Below are positions 17,454 to 26,476 of a stretch of DNA of 64,000 nucleotides, in pieces. Source of the stretch: Candidatus Zipacnadum vermilionense. Its GTDB lineage: Bacteria > Armatimonadota > Zipacnadia > Zipacnadales > Zipacnadaceae. Below the pieces are notes generated by a model. That model worked only from the letters and a program-made list of their open reading frames with translations, made no database searches and was not told the DNA's origin. Location: the NCBI GenBank assembly GCA_029821755.1, contig JALGSV010000002.1, forward strand, positions 116,797 through 180,796, in the 5' to 3' direction. Both the position numbers and the translations under genes were made by a program. Numbering within the stretch: position 1 is the first letter of the stretch; each line of letters starts with the position of its first letter.

Positions 17454-17875
17454 GAGACCGATGGTTCAGAGGGAGGCCAGGCAATACGAGCCTTCACGGC
17501 CTCGACGACCTCGCGGGCGATAGTGAGGGCCCGCTCGGCTTCCTCGCAGGAAGGTGGCGCCGCCCCCCCAGGATAGCGGAATTTCCATGCGTAGACGGTG
17601 AGCGGCCTGGCGCGTTCCGCCAGCAGCGCTAGCGAGGGGTCAACCTCCCCGCACTGTGCCCCCACCTCGTTGAGATTGTGCGTCTTGCGGAAAGAGACTT
17701 CATGCCAGGTGAGGAAGGCCTTGAGCACCTTCTCGACCGCCTGCTGGCAGTGGAAAACCACATCCTCCAGGAGCGGTGGCTCGGCCGCCATGTCCACGGC
17801 CGCTCCCCGCAAGTCGAGGTCGACGTGACGCAGCCACTCCGAGGTCTCCGCCGCGACCGGCGAGTCAGGCCGCAT
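17450..17875 (-). CDS. HEPN-domain protein (putative toxin/RNase partner of MNT)
   Basis: 141 residues. All-helical HEPN features include EWLRHVDLDLRGAAVDMA, FHCQQAVEKVLKAFLTW, FRKTHNLNEVG (the KTHxL motif of PF05168-type HEPN proteins) and FRYPG, then EEAERALTIAREVVEAVKARI. The canonical RX4-6H nuclease motif is not obvious, so it may act by sequestration or be a non-toxic HEPN. It overlaps the upstream MNT gene by 11 bases and the downstream glycosidase by 4, so the three are translated as a unit. HEPN/MNT pairs are established type II or VII toxin-antitoxin modules. Confidence 0.85.
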   Translation of the reverse strand: MRPDSPVAAETSEWLRHVDLDLRGAAVDMAAEPPLLEDVVFHCQQAVEKVLKAFLTWHEVSFRKTHNLNEVGAQCGEVDPSLALLAERARPLTVYAWKFRYPGGAAPPSCEEAERALTIAREVVEAVKARIAWPPSEPSVS

Positions 17876-18206
17876 AGAGCAACAACCCCTCGCGTACGAC
17901 GGTCGACGGCAGGGACGCCCGTGCCCCCAAGCGGAACTGGAAGTCGCTGTCGGCGATGATGATCCGGTCCGACCAAGCCCTCGTCTCGCTCTCGGCGGCG
18001 AAGGCCGCCTCTTGCTGACCGGGCTCCTCCGGCGTCTCATCCGGCACCACCAACATCAAATCATAGTCGCTATCGGGCCCCCAGTCTCCGCGCGCCCGCG
18101 ACCCGAACAGGTAGATGCGCAGCGGGTGGTAGATCTCCACCAGCCGCCGCACCAGCTCGGCCAGCGCCGGATCCTCTATCTGGGCTAGCTTGTCGGTAGT
18201 CGCCAT
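17865..18206 (-). CDS. MNT-type nucleotidyltransferase (putative antitoxin)
   Basis: 113 residues from the ATG at 18206. The core motif IYLFGSRARGDWGPDSDYDL holds the GSRARG loop and the two Asp of the polymerase-beta nucleotidyltransferase fold (DSDYD), with a third acidic position possibly in the RIIIAD strand. In characterised HEPN/MNT modules the MNT enzyme neutralises HEPN by adding AMP. Its stop lies inside the first codons of the HEPN gene. An upstream in-frame ATG at 18251 adds 15 residues, including part of the gap, and is less likely. Confidence 0.85.
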   Translation of the reverse strand: MATTDKLAQIEDPALAELVRRLVEIYHPLRIYLFGSRARGDWGPDSDYDLMLVVPDETPEEPGQQEAAFAAESETRAWSDRIIIADSDFQFRLGARASLPSTVVREGLLLYAA

Positions 18207-18277
18207 GGGAATCAGTCCCGCCGCCTGCCGGGACAGTCCAATTGTACCCACTCTCTAGCCTTCTTACAACGCCGCCC

Positions 18278-19759
18278 CTACCTCTCCGCCTTCTCCTCCC
18301 GCACGATCACCCGCCGGCCCGCTCGGTGCCGCAGGCGGTAAGTCGCCCCTTCCGGCGGCGCCGTCAGCGTCACCGGCTCCGTGTCCTCCCAGGGCTGGAT
18401 CGTGAAGCTGGCCGGCTTGGCGTCCTGCACAAAGGCCCGCACGACTGCCTCGTCCCCCAGCAGCAGCCCGGACCAGATCGGGCCCTTCTCCTGCAGGGCG
18501 GGAACGGGCGTGTTCATGGTTGTGCCGGCCTCCAGGAACTTGTAGTATCTCAGCATCTCGTCATAGATGGCCACCGCATCCTCGATCTCCTCGGTGGCGA
18601 TGGACTCATGCCCCTTGCGCACTGGCTGGAATATCTGCATGCCGTCCGCCCCCCGCAGCCACAGGTGCCGCAGCACCTCTCGGTACCGCTCCCGACTCAT
18701 AATGGGCACCTGGGAGTCATCCTCGTCCGGACAGTACCGGTCCACCCACGGCAGAACCTGCTTCTCCGGCGCCCACCGCTGTTGATTAGCCTCATTCTGG
18801 GAGACCTGGGCCAGCTCCACGCTGGTGTACAGGCGGTCCATGGTCTCCTGGTTAAGCGGCAGGTCCCCCAGCTTCTCCCAGTGCAGCTTGTACAGGTAGT
18901 CGTTCCCGTAGGCGATCGGGTTGCTCCCCGTCAGCAGCCCCAGTTGCTGCGGCGGCAGCGAGCGGCTCTGGGTCCACGACCATACTATCGTCTCCGGCGT
19001 GGAGACGACCGCCTCCCAGTTGGTGATAGAGCAGGCGGGGTAGATCTCCCGCACCGGCGCGGCCAGGTACGCGCTGAACAAGTCGGCCCGCAGCAGGGCG
19101 ATGTACGCGCGGTAGCGCTCCCAATCATCCAGCACTCCCGGCGGGAACTGCTCCCGGCAGCGGGTGCACAGCTTGGCTTGCTCCCACCCGCGCTTGAGCG
19201 GCCAGGGCTCCCCTTCCCAGTCCATCCAGTAGCCCGTGACCTTCACCCCCGCGTCGCGGAACTTGCTCAGCGTCTCCCGCACCTTGTTGGCCCTGATATT
19301 CCATCCTTCCAGCATCAGCGGACAGACGTAATGCCTCCTGCCTTCGGGGAGCTCGTAGTCGGCGGGGAACTGGTGCAGCGCGTCGGGCGCCTCCCCGCCC
19401 GGCCCATTGCCGCCGTCGCCCTGCACGAAGATCACCTGCCCCCCCGCCTCCTGGATAGCCAGCGCCATCGGGATGTACTTCTCGTCCGGGAACAGCGCCT
19501 GGGTCAGCCCGCGCCGGGCCAGCTCCCGGTACATCTCCACCGGCAGCGGCTTGCCCTCCTCGAAGGACTTGTCCTCGGCGCTCATCCGGAAGCGCTGCCA
19601 GGTAACCATCGCCAGCCGCCCGCTCGCGTCATGCTGCAGCGGCGGCACGCGTTCGAACAGCGTGGGCAGGTCCCAGGGAATCGGGCTCTCCTCCGCGGCC
19701 AACACGGCCCCCCCGCCGCACAGCGTCAAAGCCAGACCGATCAGGATACTGATGCGCAT
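18278..19759 (-). CDS. Secreted protein of unknown function (TIM-barrel-like)
   Basis: 493 residues; GGAGA lies upstream of the ATG at 19759. Signal peptide MRISILIGLALTLCGGGAVL is followed by a mature start AAEESPIPWDLP. The body contains barrel-like strands (LTQALFPDEKYIPMALAIQE, GVKVTGYWMDWEGEP) and a CxxC pair in AKLCTRCREQF that could bind metal, then RGADGMQIFQPV. The C-terminal ~90 residues look like a beta domain. It resembles glycosidase-like secreted proteins of unassigned family, with Asp and Glu in MDWEGEP as conceivable catalytic residues. I cannot name a family. Context suggests polysaccharide turnover. Confidence 0.6.
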   Translation of the reverse strand: MRISILIGLALTLCGGGAVLAAEESPIPWDLPTLFERVPPLQHDASGRLAMVTWQRFRMSAEDKSFEEGKPLPVEMYRELARRGLTQALFPDEKYIPMALAIQEAGGQVIFVQGDGGNGPGGEAPDALHQFPADYELPEGRRHYVCPLMLEGWNIRANKVRETLSKFRDAGVKVTGYWMDWEGEPWPLKRGWEQAKLCTRCREQFPPGVLDDWERYRAYIALLRADLFSAYLAAPVREIYPACSITNWEAVVSTPETIVWSWTQSRSLPPQQLGLLTGSNPIAYGNDYLYKLHWEKLGDLPLNQETMDRLYTSVELAQVSQNEANQQRWAPEKQVLPWVDRYCPDEDDSQVPIMSRERYREVLRHLWLRGADGMQIFQPVRKGHESIATEEIEDAVAIYDEMLRYYKFLEAGTTMNTPVPALQEKGPIWSGLLLGDEAVVRAFVQDAKPASFTIQPWEDTEPVTLTAPPEGATYRLRHRAGRRVIVREEKAER

Positions 19760-19853
19760 CGGCCCGTCATCTCCTCAACTCGGGTGTCGCTGCTATCCCC
19801 GCCTCCTGCTGCGTCCGCTGTATGATCATCTCCTGCCACTCCTGTCGCCCCCC

Positions 19854-20915
19854 TCACTCTCCCCACTCATACGCCACGGCACTCACCGCTCCCGGATTGT
19901 CGCGCAGCGTCCGGTACGCCTCCGGCGCCTCCTCGACGGGCGTGGGCGTGTCGATGATGTCCCCCACCGGCAGGTTCCCCGCCCGGATCTGGTCGACGGT
20001 CGCTAGCCGGTCGCCCACCGTGCGGTCGCCGGGCTTGAGCACCAGCACGCCCTCGCTCCCCGCCAGCCCTCCCGGCCCCATGGTCAACTGCTGCATGTAA
20101 GTGGCCTGGAACACCAGGCGCGGCCAGACATTCGCGCACGAACGCAGCGCCGTCACCGGGTAGGCCGCGTGCAGCGTGCGATAGACCGGCTGTCGCAGCA
20201 CCCCCGCCGCCAGGCGTGCCCCCTCTATGGTCGAGGACGACTCGATAGCGATGTCCGCTCCGCCCTCCGGGCAATGCGCCAGGATCTGCTCCCGGATATC
20301 CGCGTCCCGCCCGTTGAGGGTCGCGAGGGCGCCCCAGCGCCGTGCCCGCTCCAGGCGCGACTCCTCCAGGTCCACCACGATCACCCGCGCCCCCTGCACC
20401 AGCAGCCACCGAGCGTTGAAAGCCCCGATCAGGCCCTGGCCGATGACCACCGCCGTCTCGCCCGGCGCGGGGAAGGCGCAGCTCACCCCCCGCCAGCTAA
20501 TCGCCGACACCTCGGCGGTAATGTAGTCCCAGGGGTCCGCCCCCGCCGGGAGCTTCACCAGACTGTCGTAACCCTCCACCACGCAGCGGTGGTGGCTGGC
20601 CTGCCCGCCCCACAGTTGCGTCACCCCCGGCACCGGCTGCGGATTCCGCCCGCTGACCAGATCCCCCACCCGCCAGCCCTTGACCGCACTCCCCAGTTCG
20701 ATCAACCGCCCTACCCACGAGTACCCCGGAATCAGCGGAAACCGTCCCTTCGACTCGCCGGTCCCGGCCAGCACCCGAGTCTCCGTCCCCGGCGAGACGA
20801 AGCTGTAGATGGTCTCCGCCAGCACCTCCTGCTCGCCGCAGGGGGGCAATTCGAAGCCGGTGAACCCGATCTCCCCGGGCTCCCTGAACATGATCGCTTT
20901 GGCGTCTATGGACAT
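19854..20915 (-). CDS. Zinc-less medium-chain dehydrogenase (alcohol-dehydrogenase family)
   Basis: 353 residues from the ATG at 20915 (AAGGAGAG seven bases upstream). The N-terminal catalytic domain reads YSFVSPGTETRVLAG, where classical zinc enzymes have a Cys ligand, and PGYSWVGRLIE, where they have PGHE, so the catalytic zinc ligands are missing. The Rossmann part shows AVVIGQGLIGAFNARWLL and VIVVDLEESRLERA, with Asp suggesting NAD preference. SPGTE-type members often act on sugar or polyol derivatives alongside sugar oxidoreductases. It sits between a secreted unknown and a UroD-family gene and may oxidise a released monosaccharide. Confidence 0.75.
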   Translation of the reverse strand: MSIDAKAIMFREPGEIGFTGFELPPCGEQEVLAETIYSFVSPGTETRVLAGTGESKGRFPLIPGYSWVGRLIELGSAVKGWRVGDLVSGRNPQPVPGVTQLWGGQASHHRCVVEGYDSLVKLPAGADPWDYITAEVSAISWRGVSCAFPAPGETAVVIGQGLIGAFNARWLLVQGARVIVVDLEESRLERARRWGALATLNGRDADIREQILAHCPEGGADIAIESSSTIEGARLAAGVLRQPVYRTLHAAYPVTALRSCANVWPRLVFQATYMQQLTMGPGGLAGSEGVLVLKPGDRTVGDRLATVDQIRAGNLPVGDIIDTPTPVEEAPEAYRTLRDNPGAVSAVAYEWGE

Positions 20916-21024
20916 GGGGTCTCTCTCCTTAGGAACAGTCAAAGGACGACTGCACGGCAGTCATATGTCTGGCCTCGCGCTCCTCGACGCGGGAAGCGTC
21001 ACCAGGAAGCGGAGGCCTTCGTCG

Positions 21025-21079
21025 GAACCCCCTCGCCTGAGCGAAGCGAGGGAGAGGGGGCAGGGGGTGAGGCCTCTCC
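21025..21079. repeat. GAGGGAGAGGGGGCAGGGGGTGAGG element, R2-related
   Basis: CCCTCGCCTGAGCGAAGCGA followed by GGGAGAGGGGGCAGGGGGTG. The same closing string ends the elements near 22450, 30395, 43135 and 46012. Confidence 0.5.
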
Positions 21080-21081
21080 CC

Positions 21082-22179
21082 TCAGTACCTTCCCTCCTCC
21101 TCCACCAGCCGCGTCACTAACCGCACCAGTTCCAGGTCCCCATTGGGCGGCACCTGATCCGCCACCCCCAGCATGAACCGCCCACTCCCCTTGTGCAGGC
21201 GCATGATCTCCCGCACGTGATTCGCCATATCCCGGGCAGTGAACGGCGGCGCGAACATCGCGCCCGGCAGCCCACCCAGAATCAGCACCTCCGGCCCCAC
21301 CAGTGGCCGCAGATCCTCCAGCGCCACGTCCCCCACCGGTTTCGGCGTGACCGCATCCAGGCAGTCCACCCCGATGGTCGGCAGCTTCTCCGCCAGTCCT
21401 CGCAGCGTGCCGTCGATGTGGCACATCACCTTCTGCCCCGCCTGGTGGAAGACTGCAATCTTCTCCTGCAGGAAGTCGCGGAGGTAGCGCTCGAACAGTC
21501 CCCCGTGGCTCTCAGCGGTGAAATTCTCACACAGCATGATATGGCGGCACGACGACTCCGCTGTAATCTCCCACATCGGCGCCTGCGCCGCGCCCATCAC
21601 CGCCAGCGTCTCCTCGATCTCCCCCGGCGCGTCCACTAGCAGGTAGCTGAGCGTCATCACGCCCACCCAGGCCTTGTACAGGTCAGCCATCGGCGAGGCG
21701 CTCGTAGCGATCACCGGCAGCCCGTGCTCGGCCAACTCCGCGTCCATCCGCGCCACCCGCTCCGGGCAGGCCCGGTACCGCCGCCGCCCGCAGATGAAGC
21801 GCACCACCGCCAGGTCCTCCGCCGTCTTCACTGGGAACTCCCGATGCCCCCAGGAGAAGGAGGGCGCGCTATACTCCCAGCGCTCGGTCAGCGTGCCCAC
21901 CGGCGTGACCCACTCGAGAGTGCGCACGCCCCCCCCGCGCCGCTCCCGCCGGATTACCTCCGAGTCTTCCTCCATCTCAAAGGCGCAGCAGCCGGGCACG
22001 TACTCCCCTACGCCCAGCTCCTGGTGCATGCGGCTGCGCCCCTCGGCGCCCCGCCAGCGCTCCGGCAAGTCGCCGATCTGCTGATGGGCCGCATACCAGT
22101 ACCCCAGATCACCATACCAGACCATGGCGTCGGGCAATTCGCCGCTGAACACGGCCTCGATGCGTTGCCGTAAGTTCAT
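21082..22179 (-). CDS. UroD-family protein, second copy
   Basis: 365 residues from the ATG at 22179 (weak AAGG upstream); the longer in-frame extension crosses repeat DNA and is rejected. Features: MNLRQRIEAVFSGELPD, FICGRRRYRACPERVA, the late motif QKVMCHIDGTLRGLAEKLPT with His and Asp of the UroD active-site face, and GPEVLILGGLPGAMF followed by TARDMANHVREIM. It is only distantly similar to the copy at 14701-15870, so this is not a recent duplication. The presence of two family members in one carbohydrate region argues for a non-haem role, possibly methyl transfer or decarboxylation of a sugar-derived product. Confidence 0.7.
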   Translation of the reverse strand: MNLRQRIEAVFSGELPDAMVWYGDLGYWYAAHQQIGDLPERWRGAEGRSRMHQELGVGEYVPGCCAFEMEEDSEVIRRERRGGGVRTLEWVTPVGTLTERWEYSAPSFSWGHREFPVKTAEDLAVVRFICGRRRYRACPERVARMDAELAEHGLPVIATSASPMADLYKAWVGVMTLSYLLVDAPGEIEETLAVMGAAQAPMWEITAESSCRHIMLCENFTAESHGGLFERYLRDFLQEKIAVFHQAGQKVMCHIDGTLRGLAEKLPTIGVDCLDAVTPKPVGDVALEDLRPLVGPEVLILGGLPGAMFAPPFTARDMANHVREIMRLHKGSGRFMLGVADQVPPNGDLELVRLVTRLVEEEGRY

Positions 22180-22338
22180 CGCTCTACCTTCATTGCGGTA
22201 AACGCGCAGAGGGGGAACCACGCTAGTTTTGACCGCGGTTCCCCCGGTTGTGCTTTCCCCACAAGGCTCTGCTGCGCCGGTTCGGTCACCCACCGCGGCG
22301 AGCAGCAATTCCGAAGGCACACCGGCTGCAACCCGTCT

Positions 22339-22452
22339 CCCCTCTCCCGAACTCGGTTCTCCATCTCGGAACCCGATTTCTTCATCGCCCCTCCCCGCCA
22401 GGGGAGGGGTGCCCGAGCGCAGCGAGGGCGGGGTAGGGCGCAGGGGGTGAGG
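22339..22452. repeat. Repeat family R2, clear copy
   Basis: GGAACCCGATTTCTTCATCG, then CCCCTCCCCGCCAGGGGAGG hairpin, GGTGCCCGAGCGCAGCGAGG and GCGGGGTAGGGCGCAGGGGG. The 278-base gap 22180-22457 holds nothing else recognisable. Confidence 0.7.
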
Positions 22453-22457
22453 CTCCC

Positions 22458-23690
22458 CTATCCAATCCTCCACAGCGTGACCGCATCCTGATCCTTCACG
22501 TAGATGCTGTTCCCCGCGACGACCGGATTCGCATAGGTCGCTGTCTCGGAGGCCTTGTACTTGACGACCTCCGTGAAGCCCTGGTCGCTGGGGTTGAATC
22601 CCACCAGCATCGAGTCACTCGCCAGGACGAACACCAGCGGCCCCGCCGCTACCATCGCCCCGAAGCCGCCGCGCCCACGCTGGGTCTCGTCCACCCACGC
22701 CGTCTCCCCCGTATCGGCCTTCAGGCAGAACAGCTTGCTGCCGTTCGACAGGCCGAACAACAGGCCGTCGCGCAGCACCGGTGTACTGAACTGGCAGGCG
22801 ACCTCCGCGTTGGTCCATAGCTCCGTGGCGGTGAAGGCCTCGCCCTGCTTCTCGATCTTCAGGGCCTTGGTACCCCGGCCGGAGCCGGTGAAGATGACCG
22901 TCTGCCCGTCCACGATTGGCGTGGTGGCGCTGTACGCCCGCCGCTGCGGCACGAAGGGGACTTGCCACAGCAGTGCCCCCTCGGCCACCGCCACCCCCAC
23001 TAGGCTCGTCTCCGTCAGCGTGACCAGCATCTTCGTACCTTCCACCGTCATCAGCACCGGCGAGGAGTACTGCGGGGCCTCGCCCGCCCAGCGCCATTGC
23101 TCCTCCCCGGTAGCCAGGTCGTAGGCGATCAGCGCCCCGTTGCCCTTCCCACCCACGAACAGCACCGCCATGTTATCCACGATGATCGGCGACATGGAGG
23201 TGAAGAACTGCGGGTATACGCCGGGAAAGGGGTCCTCGCGCCAGGCGACCGCCCCGGTGGCCGCATCCAGGCACGACACGATCCCGTTCACGCCCAGCGT
23301 AACGACTTTCCCCTCGGCCACCGCCGGCGTGCCCCGCGGACCGGGGTGCGACCCCGCCGCCCCGGTGACCGGCGTCGCCGCGTACTGGTCCTTCCACAGC
23401 TCCGCGCCATCGGCCACGTTTAGGCACGAGATGACCTCATTGTCGCCCTGCCGTGCAAAGACGTACACCTTGTCACCCACCAGCGCCGGCGTGGCGTCCC
23501 CCGTCCCGACCACAATACGCCAGGCCTGGGTCAGCGCCGCCGGCCACACCTCCGGCGGGGTGAACTCGGTCACCTTCCCATCCCGATCGAGACCCCGCCA
23601 CTGCGGCCAGTCCTGCGCCAGAACGGTCCCCACGCTCAGCAGAAACAACATTCCTACCAGCACTGCGCTCCCGCGTCTCGTGCTTGTCAT
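22458..23690 (-). CDS. Secreted PQQ-repeat (BamB-like) beta-propeller protein
   Basis: 410 residues. Signal peptide MTSTRRGSAVLVGMLFLLSV is followed by QDWPQWRGLDRDGKVTEF, the typical first blade of PQQ-like proteins in this type of genome. Repeated blades each carry an alternating A-x-D-x-x-(T/D)G-x-x-x-W pattern: CLNVADGAELWKD, CLDAATGAVAWRE, AYDLATGEEQWRW, CLKADTGETAWVD. It is too divergent to be BamB proper and no dehydrogenase active site is seen, so it is likely a structural or binding propeller outside the cytoplasmic membrane. A GTG at 23693 just before the ATG is an alternative start. Confidence 0.8.
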   Translation of the reverse strand: MTSTRRGSAVLVGMLFLLSVGTVLAQDWPQWRGLDRDGKVTEFTPPEVWPAALTQAWRIVVGTGDATPALVGDKVYVFARQGDNEVISCLNVADGAELWKDQYAATPVTGAAGSHPGPRGTPAVAEGKVVTLGVNGIVSCLDAATGAVAWREDPFPGVYPQFFTSMSPIIVDNMAVLFVGGKGNGALIAYDLATGEEQWRWAGEAPQYSSPVLMTVEGTKMLVTLTETSLVGVAVAEGALLWQVPFVPQRRAYSATTPIVDGQTVIFTGSGRGTKALKIEKQGEAFTATELWTNAEVACQFSTPVLRDGLLFGLSNGSKLFCLKADTGETAWVDETQRGRGGFGAMVAAGPLVFVLASDSMLVGFNPSDQGFTEVVKYKASETATYANPVVAGNSIYVKDQDAVTLWRIG

Positions 23691-23734
23691 CACGGTTCCG
23701 CCTTGTTCCTGGACACTGAACTTGATCCGCCATC

Positions 23735-23888
23735 ATTGGCGAACGACGGGCGGCGCGGGCGCCGCCCCTACAGGAAGCGACGGCTGCGTGCGGCCCTGCG
23801 GAAGGGGCAGGCGGAGCCTGCCCCTTCCGCGTCTCCCGCACATGCGACGGCCACTGTGTACGGGCGGCGCCTGCGCCGCCCCTCCCCC
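23735..23888. repeat. Cluster of three GC hairpins
   Basis: GGGCGGCGCGGGCGCCGCCC, GCGGAAGGGGCAGG/CCTGCCCCTTCCGC and GGGCGGCGCCTGCGCCGCCC lie side by side between two minus-strand genes. The order hairpin-hairpin-hairpin recalls the R1 elements. Confidence 0.6.
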
Positions 23889-26417
23889 TCACTTCACCAT
23901 CCAGCAGTCCAGCGCCAACTCCCCCGGCGGCGCTTGGCGCATGCCCTGCACCTGCTCACCGGGCGCGGTGCAGACCAGCTCCAGCGTCATCGGACCCGGC
24001 AACGCCACTCCCTGCACCGGTATCGTCCACTCCACCAGCTCCTTCTCATCCTTCCCCGCCGTAAGCGGCACCAGCGCCCCCCCGTTGATGCGGGCAGACC
24101 AGCCGCCCTGCTGCGGCCCCAGATTGCCCTTCACATGCACCTGCGTCGGCGCGGCCGGTCCGGCCATCACCAGCGCCCGAATCGTGGCCCCGCCCTGCGG
24201 CGGCGCGGCCAGTTGCAACGCTCCCCACCCCGACCACTCAAAGCGCCCGTACTTGGGCAACCACGCCACCAGCTCCCCCGCCGCCTCCGGCGTGCCCTCG
24301 TCCTCAAATTCCCGCCAGCCCGCCGCCGTCAGCGGCGGCCTCTCCATCCGCACCTGGTCCAGCTTCATCTGCAGCGTGTTGGCCGTTGCTGCCTTTACCC
24401 GGCAAATGAAGCGGATTATACCCTCGTCATCCGGCGCGGGATTCAGGAAGGGCACCGGGTACTCCGTGGACGAGTCCCGGTGGTGGATCAGCCCACGGCC
24501 CACCATGATCCGCGCCCTCATCGCCACTCCGCCGATCGCCCGGCCCAATATCAGGTCCAGGTCCTGCACGAAGCTCGGCGGCCGCGCCGCCTCGGCCCGG
24601 GAGAGCAGGTCCAGCTCGTAGCCCGAGCGATCCGGTCCCCACAGCGATGCCGTTCCCACCGCCACGTAGCGGCTCGTCGGGAAGGGCACCACGCAGTCCA
24701 CGTAGTCGCCCACTTGGTCGGAGCCCACGTGGAGGTACTTGCCCGCGCTGGGATGGTAGTTGTGATCGACATCCTCAATGGCCCGCACCTCGCCCCCGTG
24801 GGCCGTGGCCACCCGCGCCAGGTCCTCCGCCTCGCTCACCCACGCCATCCGCGAATCGCGGCCGACACCGTTGGTCCCATAGCGCGAGTAGGGCAGGGGC
24901 TCCGCTTGCGGCGCCAGGCCCGGCGCGGCGTACGGCGTCTCGCCCATCCGGTACCACCACGCCAGCACTGTCGCTCCGGTCAGCATCCCTTCCGAGACCG
25001 GCCCCGGCGTATAGGCGAAGACCGTCTCTTGCTCGAAGGGCACTGGGTCGGTGAGGAAGTACCGCACCGCTCCACAGTACTGGTCCTCCATGCGCGGGTG
25101 CGACCACAGCGGCGACATCAGCGGCCCGCCGTACGCTCCCATGAACCACACCGGCAGCACCCCGTGCCCCCTAATCGGCGGCTGGCCATCCACCGCCAGC
25201 GACATCATGCTGGTGTGCGCGGCGGCCGGGAAAGTGGTGTTGCCGGTCATGTACAGCCCCAACCCTACCAGTTGCCCCGGCCCGGGAATCTGGATCAGCG
25301 GCTGCGGATCCGGCCCCGGCGTCACCGTCGCCAACAGTCGCGTCCCGCACAGCCGCCCCGCTACCGCCGCTCCGGCCGCGCTCAGCGGCTCCAGCGTTGC
25401 CCGCGTGAACCCGGCGAAGCGCACATCCACCGAGCGATTCACCAGGTCAATCCGCAGCCCCCGCCCGAACGGCATGGGCAGGTTGGAGTGAAAGGTCGCC
25501 TCGGGGTAGTATACGCGTGGCGTGCGAATGTACCAGGGGAAGCGCATTCCGGCGGCGAGGGTGTTGAGACCAAACCCCCAGCGCCCGGTCGGCCAGGGGT
25601 GCGGCAGTCCCACGAAATCCGTCACCGGCATCCGCAGCGCCGGCTCCTTCTGCCCGTCGTAGAAAACCTCCACCACCACGTTCCGCAGTGTCCCGGTCAG
25701 CGCCGGGTTGAAGTGTAACTCCAGGTGCGTAATCTCACCGCTGCCCTTCACCTCCAGCGCGGTCACCCGGCTCTGGGCCTGCAGCACGAAATCGCCCCGC
25801 AGCCCCCCGCTCTCCGGCGGGGCCTGCCACTCCCAGGCCCCCTGCCTCCACACCTCCCCCGCCGCGCTCAGGCCCGCCGCATACTCCCCGCCCGCCGTCG
25901 CCGCTTGCACCGCCGTCCCCGGTGGCAGTACCCGGTAACTCAGGTAATGCGAGCACGCCGCCTTATCGGTCAGGATCTGCAGGCTGGTCTTGAACCCGAT
26001 CGGCGCCAGCAGGTGCCGAAACGGCCCCCGCCCGAAGATGATTGGACTGGGGAACAGCCCGCCCTTCTCCGACGCCGCGATTGCCTCATCCAGCTTCCCC
26101 TGCCACAGCAGCTGTCCGTCCACCTCCACGTTGAAAGCCGTCGCGCCCTCAGTGGACAGGAAGTGATCCAGTACCCCCGGTCCCTCCAGCTTAAGTAGCA
26201 CGAAGCCCCCGCCAGGCGCCGCCGCCAGCTTCTCCTGGCCGCCCAGGTCCGCCACCACCGTTTGCTTCCCCGCCAGCGGCCGCGCGAGCCACCGCCAGTC
26301 GGTCAGCGCCTCCGGTGACCCCGGCACCAGCGCCCGGTATTCGTCGGCCCGAACCGCCGCCCGACAACTCAGCAGGCCCAGCGCGAGCAGGCAGAGTGCG
26401 AGGGTGCGTGTATTCAT
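23889..26417 (-). CDS. Secreted DUF2961 (GH172-type) protein, divergent
   Basis: 842 residues from the ATG at 26417 (GAGG seven bases upstream). Signal peptide MNTRTLALCLLALGLLSCRA. A duplicated beta-sandwich is expected: the first half has KLEGPGVLDHFLSTEGATAF, VDGQLLWQGKLDEAI and FGRGPFRHLLAPIGF, the hallmark order of DUF2961 (GH172, difructose-dianhydride and arabinofuranoside enzymes). The usual GTGTEDYF motif is replaced by RGHGVLPVWFMGAYGG, so the active site differs. The C-terminal ~250 residues form an additional jelly-roll region (VRMERPPLTAAGWREFEDEG) that may bind carbohydrate. It lies next to the CBM9/heparinase-like gene and probably shares a transcript with it. Confidence 0.65.
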   Translation of the reverse strand: MNTRTLALCLLALGLLSCRAAVRADEYRALVPGSPEALTDWRWLARPLAGKQTVVADLGGQEKLAAAPGGGFVLLKLEGPGVLDHFLSTEGATAFNVEVDGQLLWQGKLDEAIAASEKGGLFPSPIIFGRGPFRHLLAPIGFKTSLQILTDKAACSHYLSYRVLPPGTAVQAATAGGEYAAGLSAAGEVWRQGAWEWQAPPESGGLRGDFVLQAQSRVTALEVKGSGEITHLELHFNPALTGTLRNVVVEVFYDGQKEPALRMPVTDFVGLPHPWPTGRWGFGLNTLAAGMRFPWYIRTPRVYYPEATFHSNLPMPFGRGLRIDLVNRSVDVRFAGFTRATLEPLSAAGAAVAGRLCGTRLLATVTPGPDPQPLIQIPGPGQLVGLGLYMTGNTTFPAAAHTSMMSLAVDGQPPIRGHGVLPVWFMGAYGGPLMSPLWSHPRMEDQYCGAVRYFLTDPVPFEQETVFAYTPGPVSEGMLTGATVLAWWYRMGETPYAAPGLAPQAEPLPYSRYGTNGVGRDSRMAWVSEAEDLARVATAHGGEVRAIEDVDHNYHPSAGKYLHVGSDQVGDYVDCVVPFPTSRYVAVGTASLWGPDRSGYELDLLSRAEAARPPSFVQDLDLILGRAIGGVAMRARIMVGRGLIHHRDSSTEYPVPFLNPAPDDEGIIRFICRVKAATANTLQMKLDQVRMERPPLTAAGWREFEDEGTPEAAGELVAWLPKYGRFEWSGWGALQLAAPPQGGATIRALVMAGPAAPTQVHVKGNLGPQQGGWSARINGGALVPLTAGKDEKELVEWTIPVQGVALPGPMTLELVCTAPGEQVQGMRQAPPGELALDCWMVK

Positions 26418-26476
26418 AGACGCCTCATTTCTTCCAACACCCGGCGTAGGCCAATCCACCCGCGCCCCCGCGGACC

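Noticed and set aside
23694..23888. Possible rRNA- or tRNA-like structure in the hairpin cluster
   Set aside because: No anticodon, T-arm or conserved rRNA text; simple GC palindromes.
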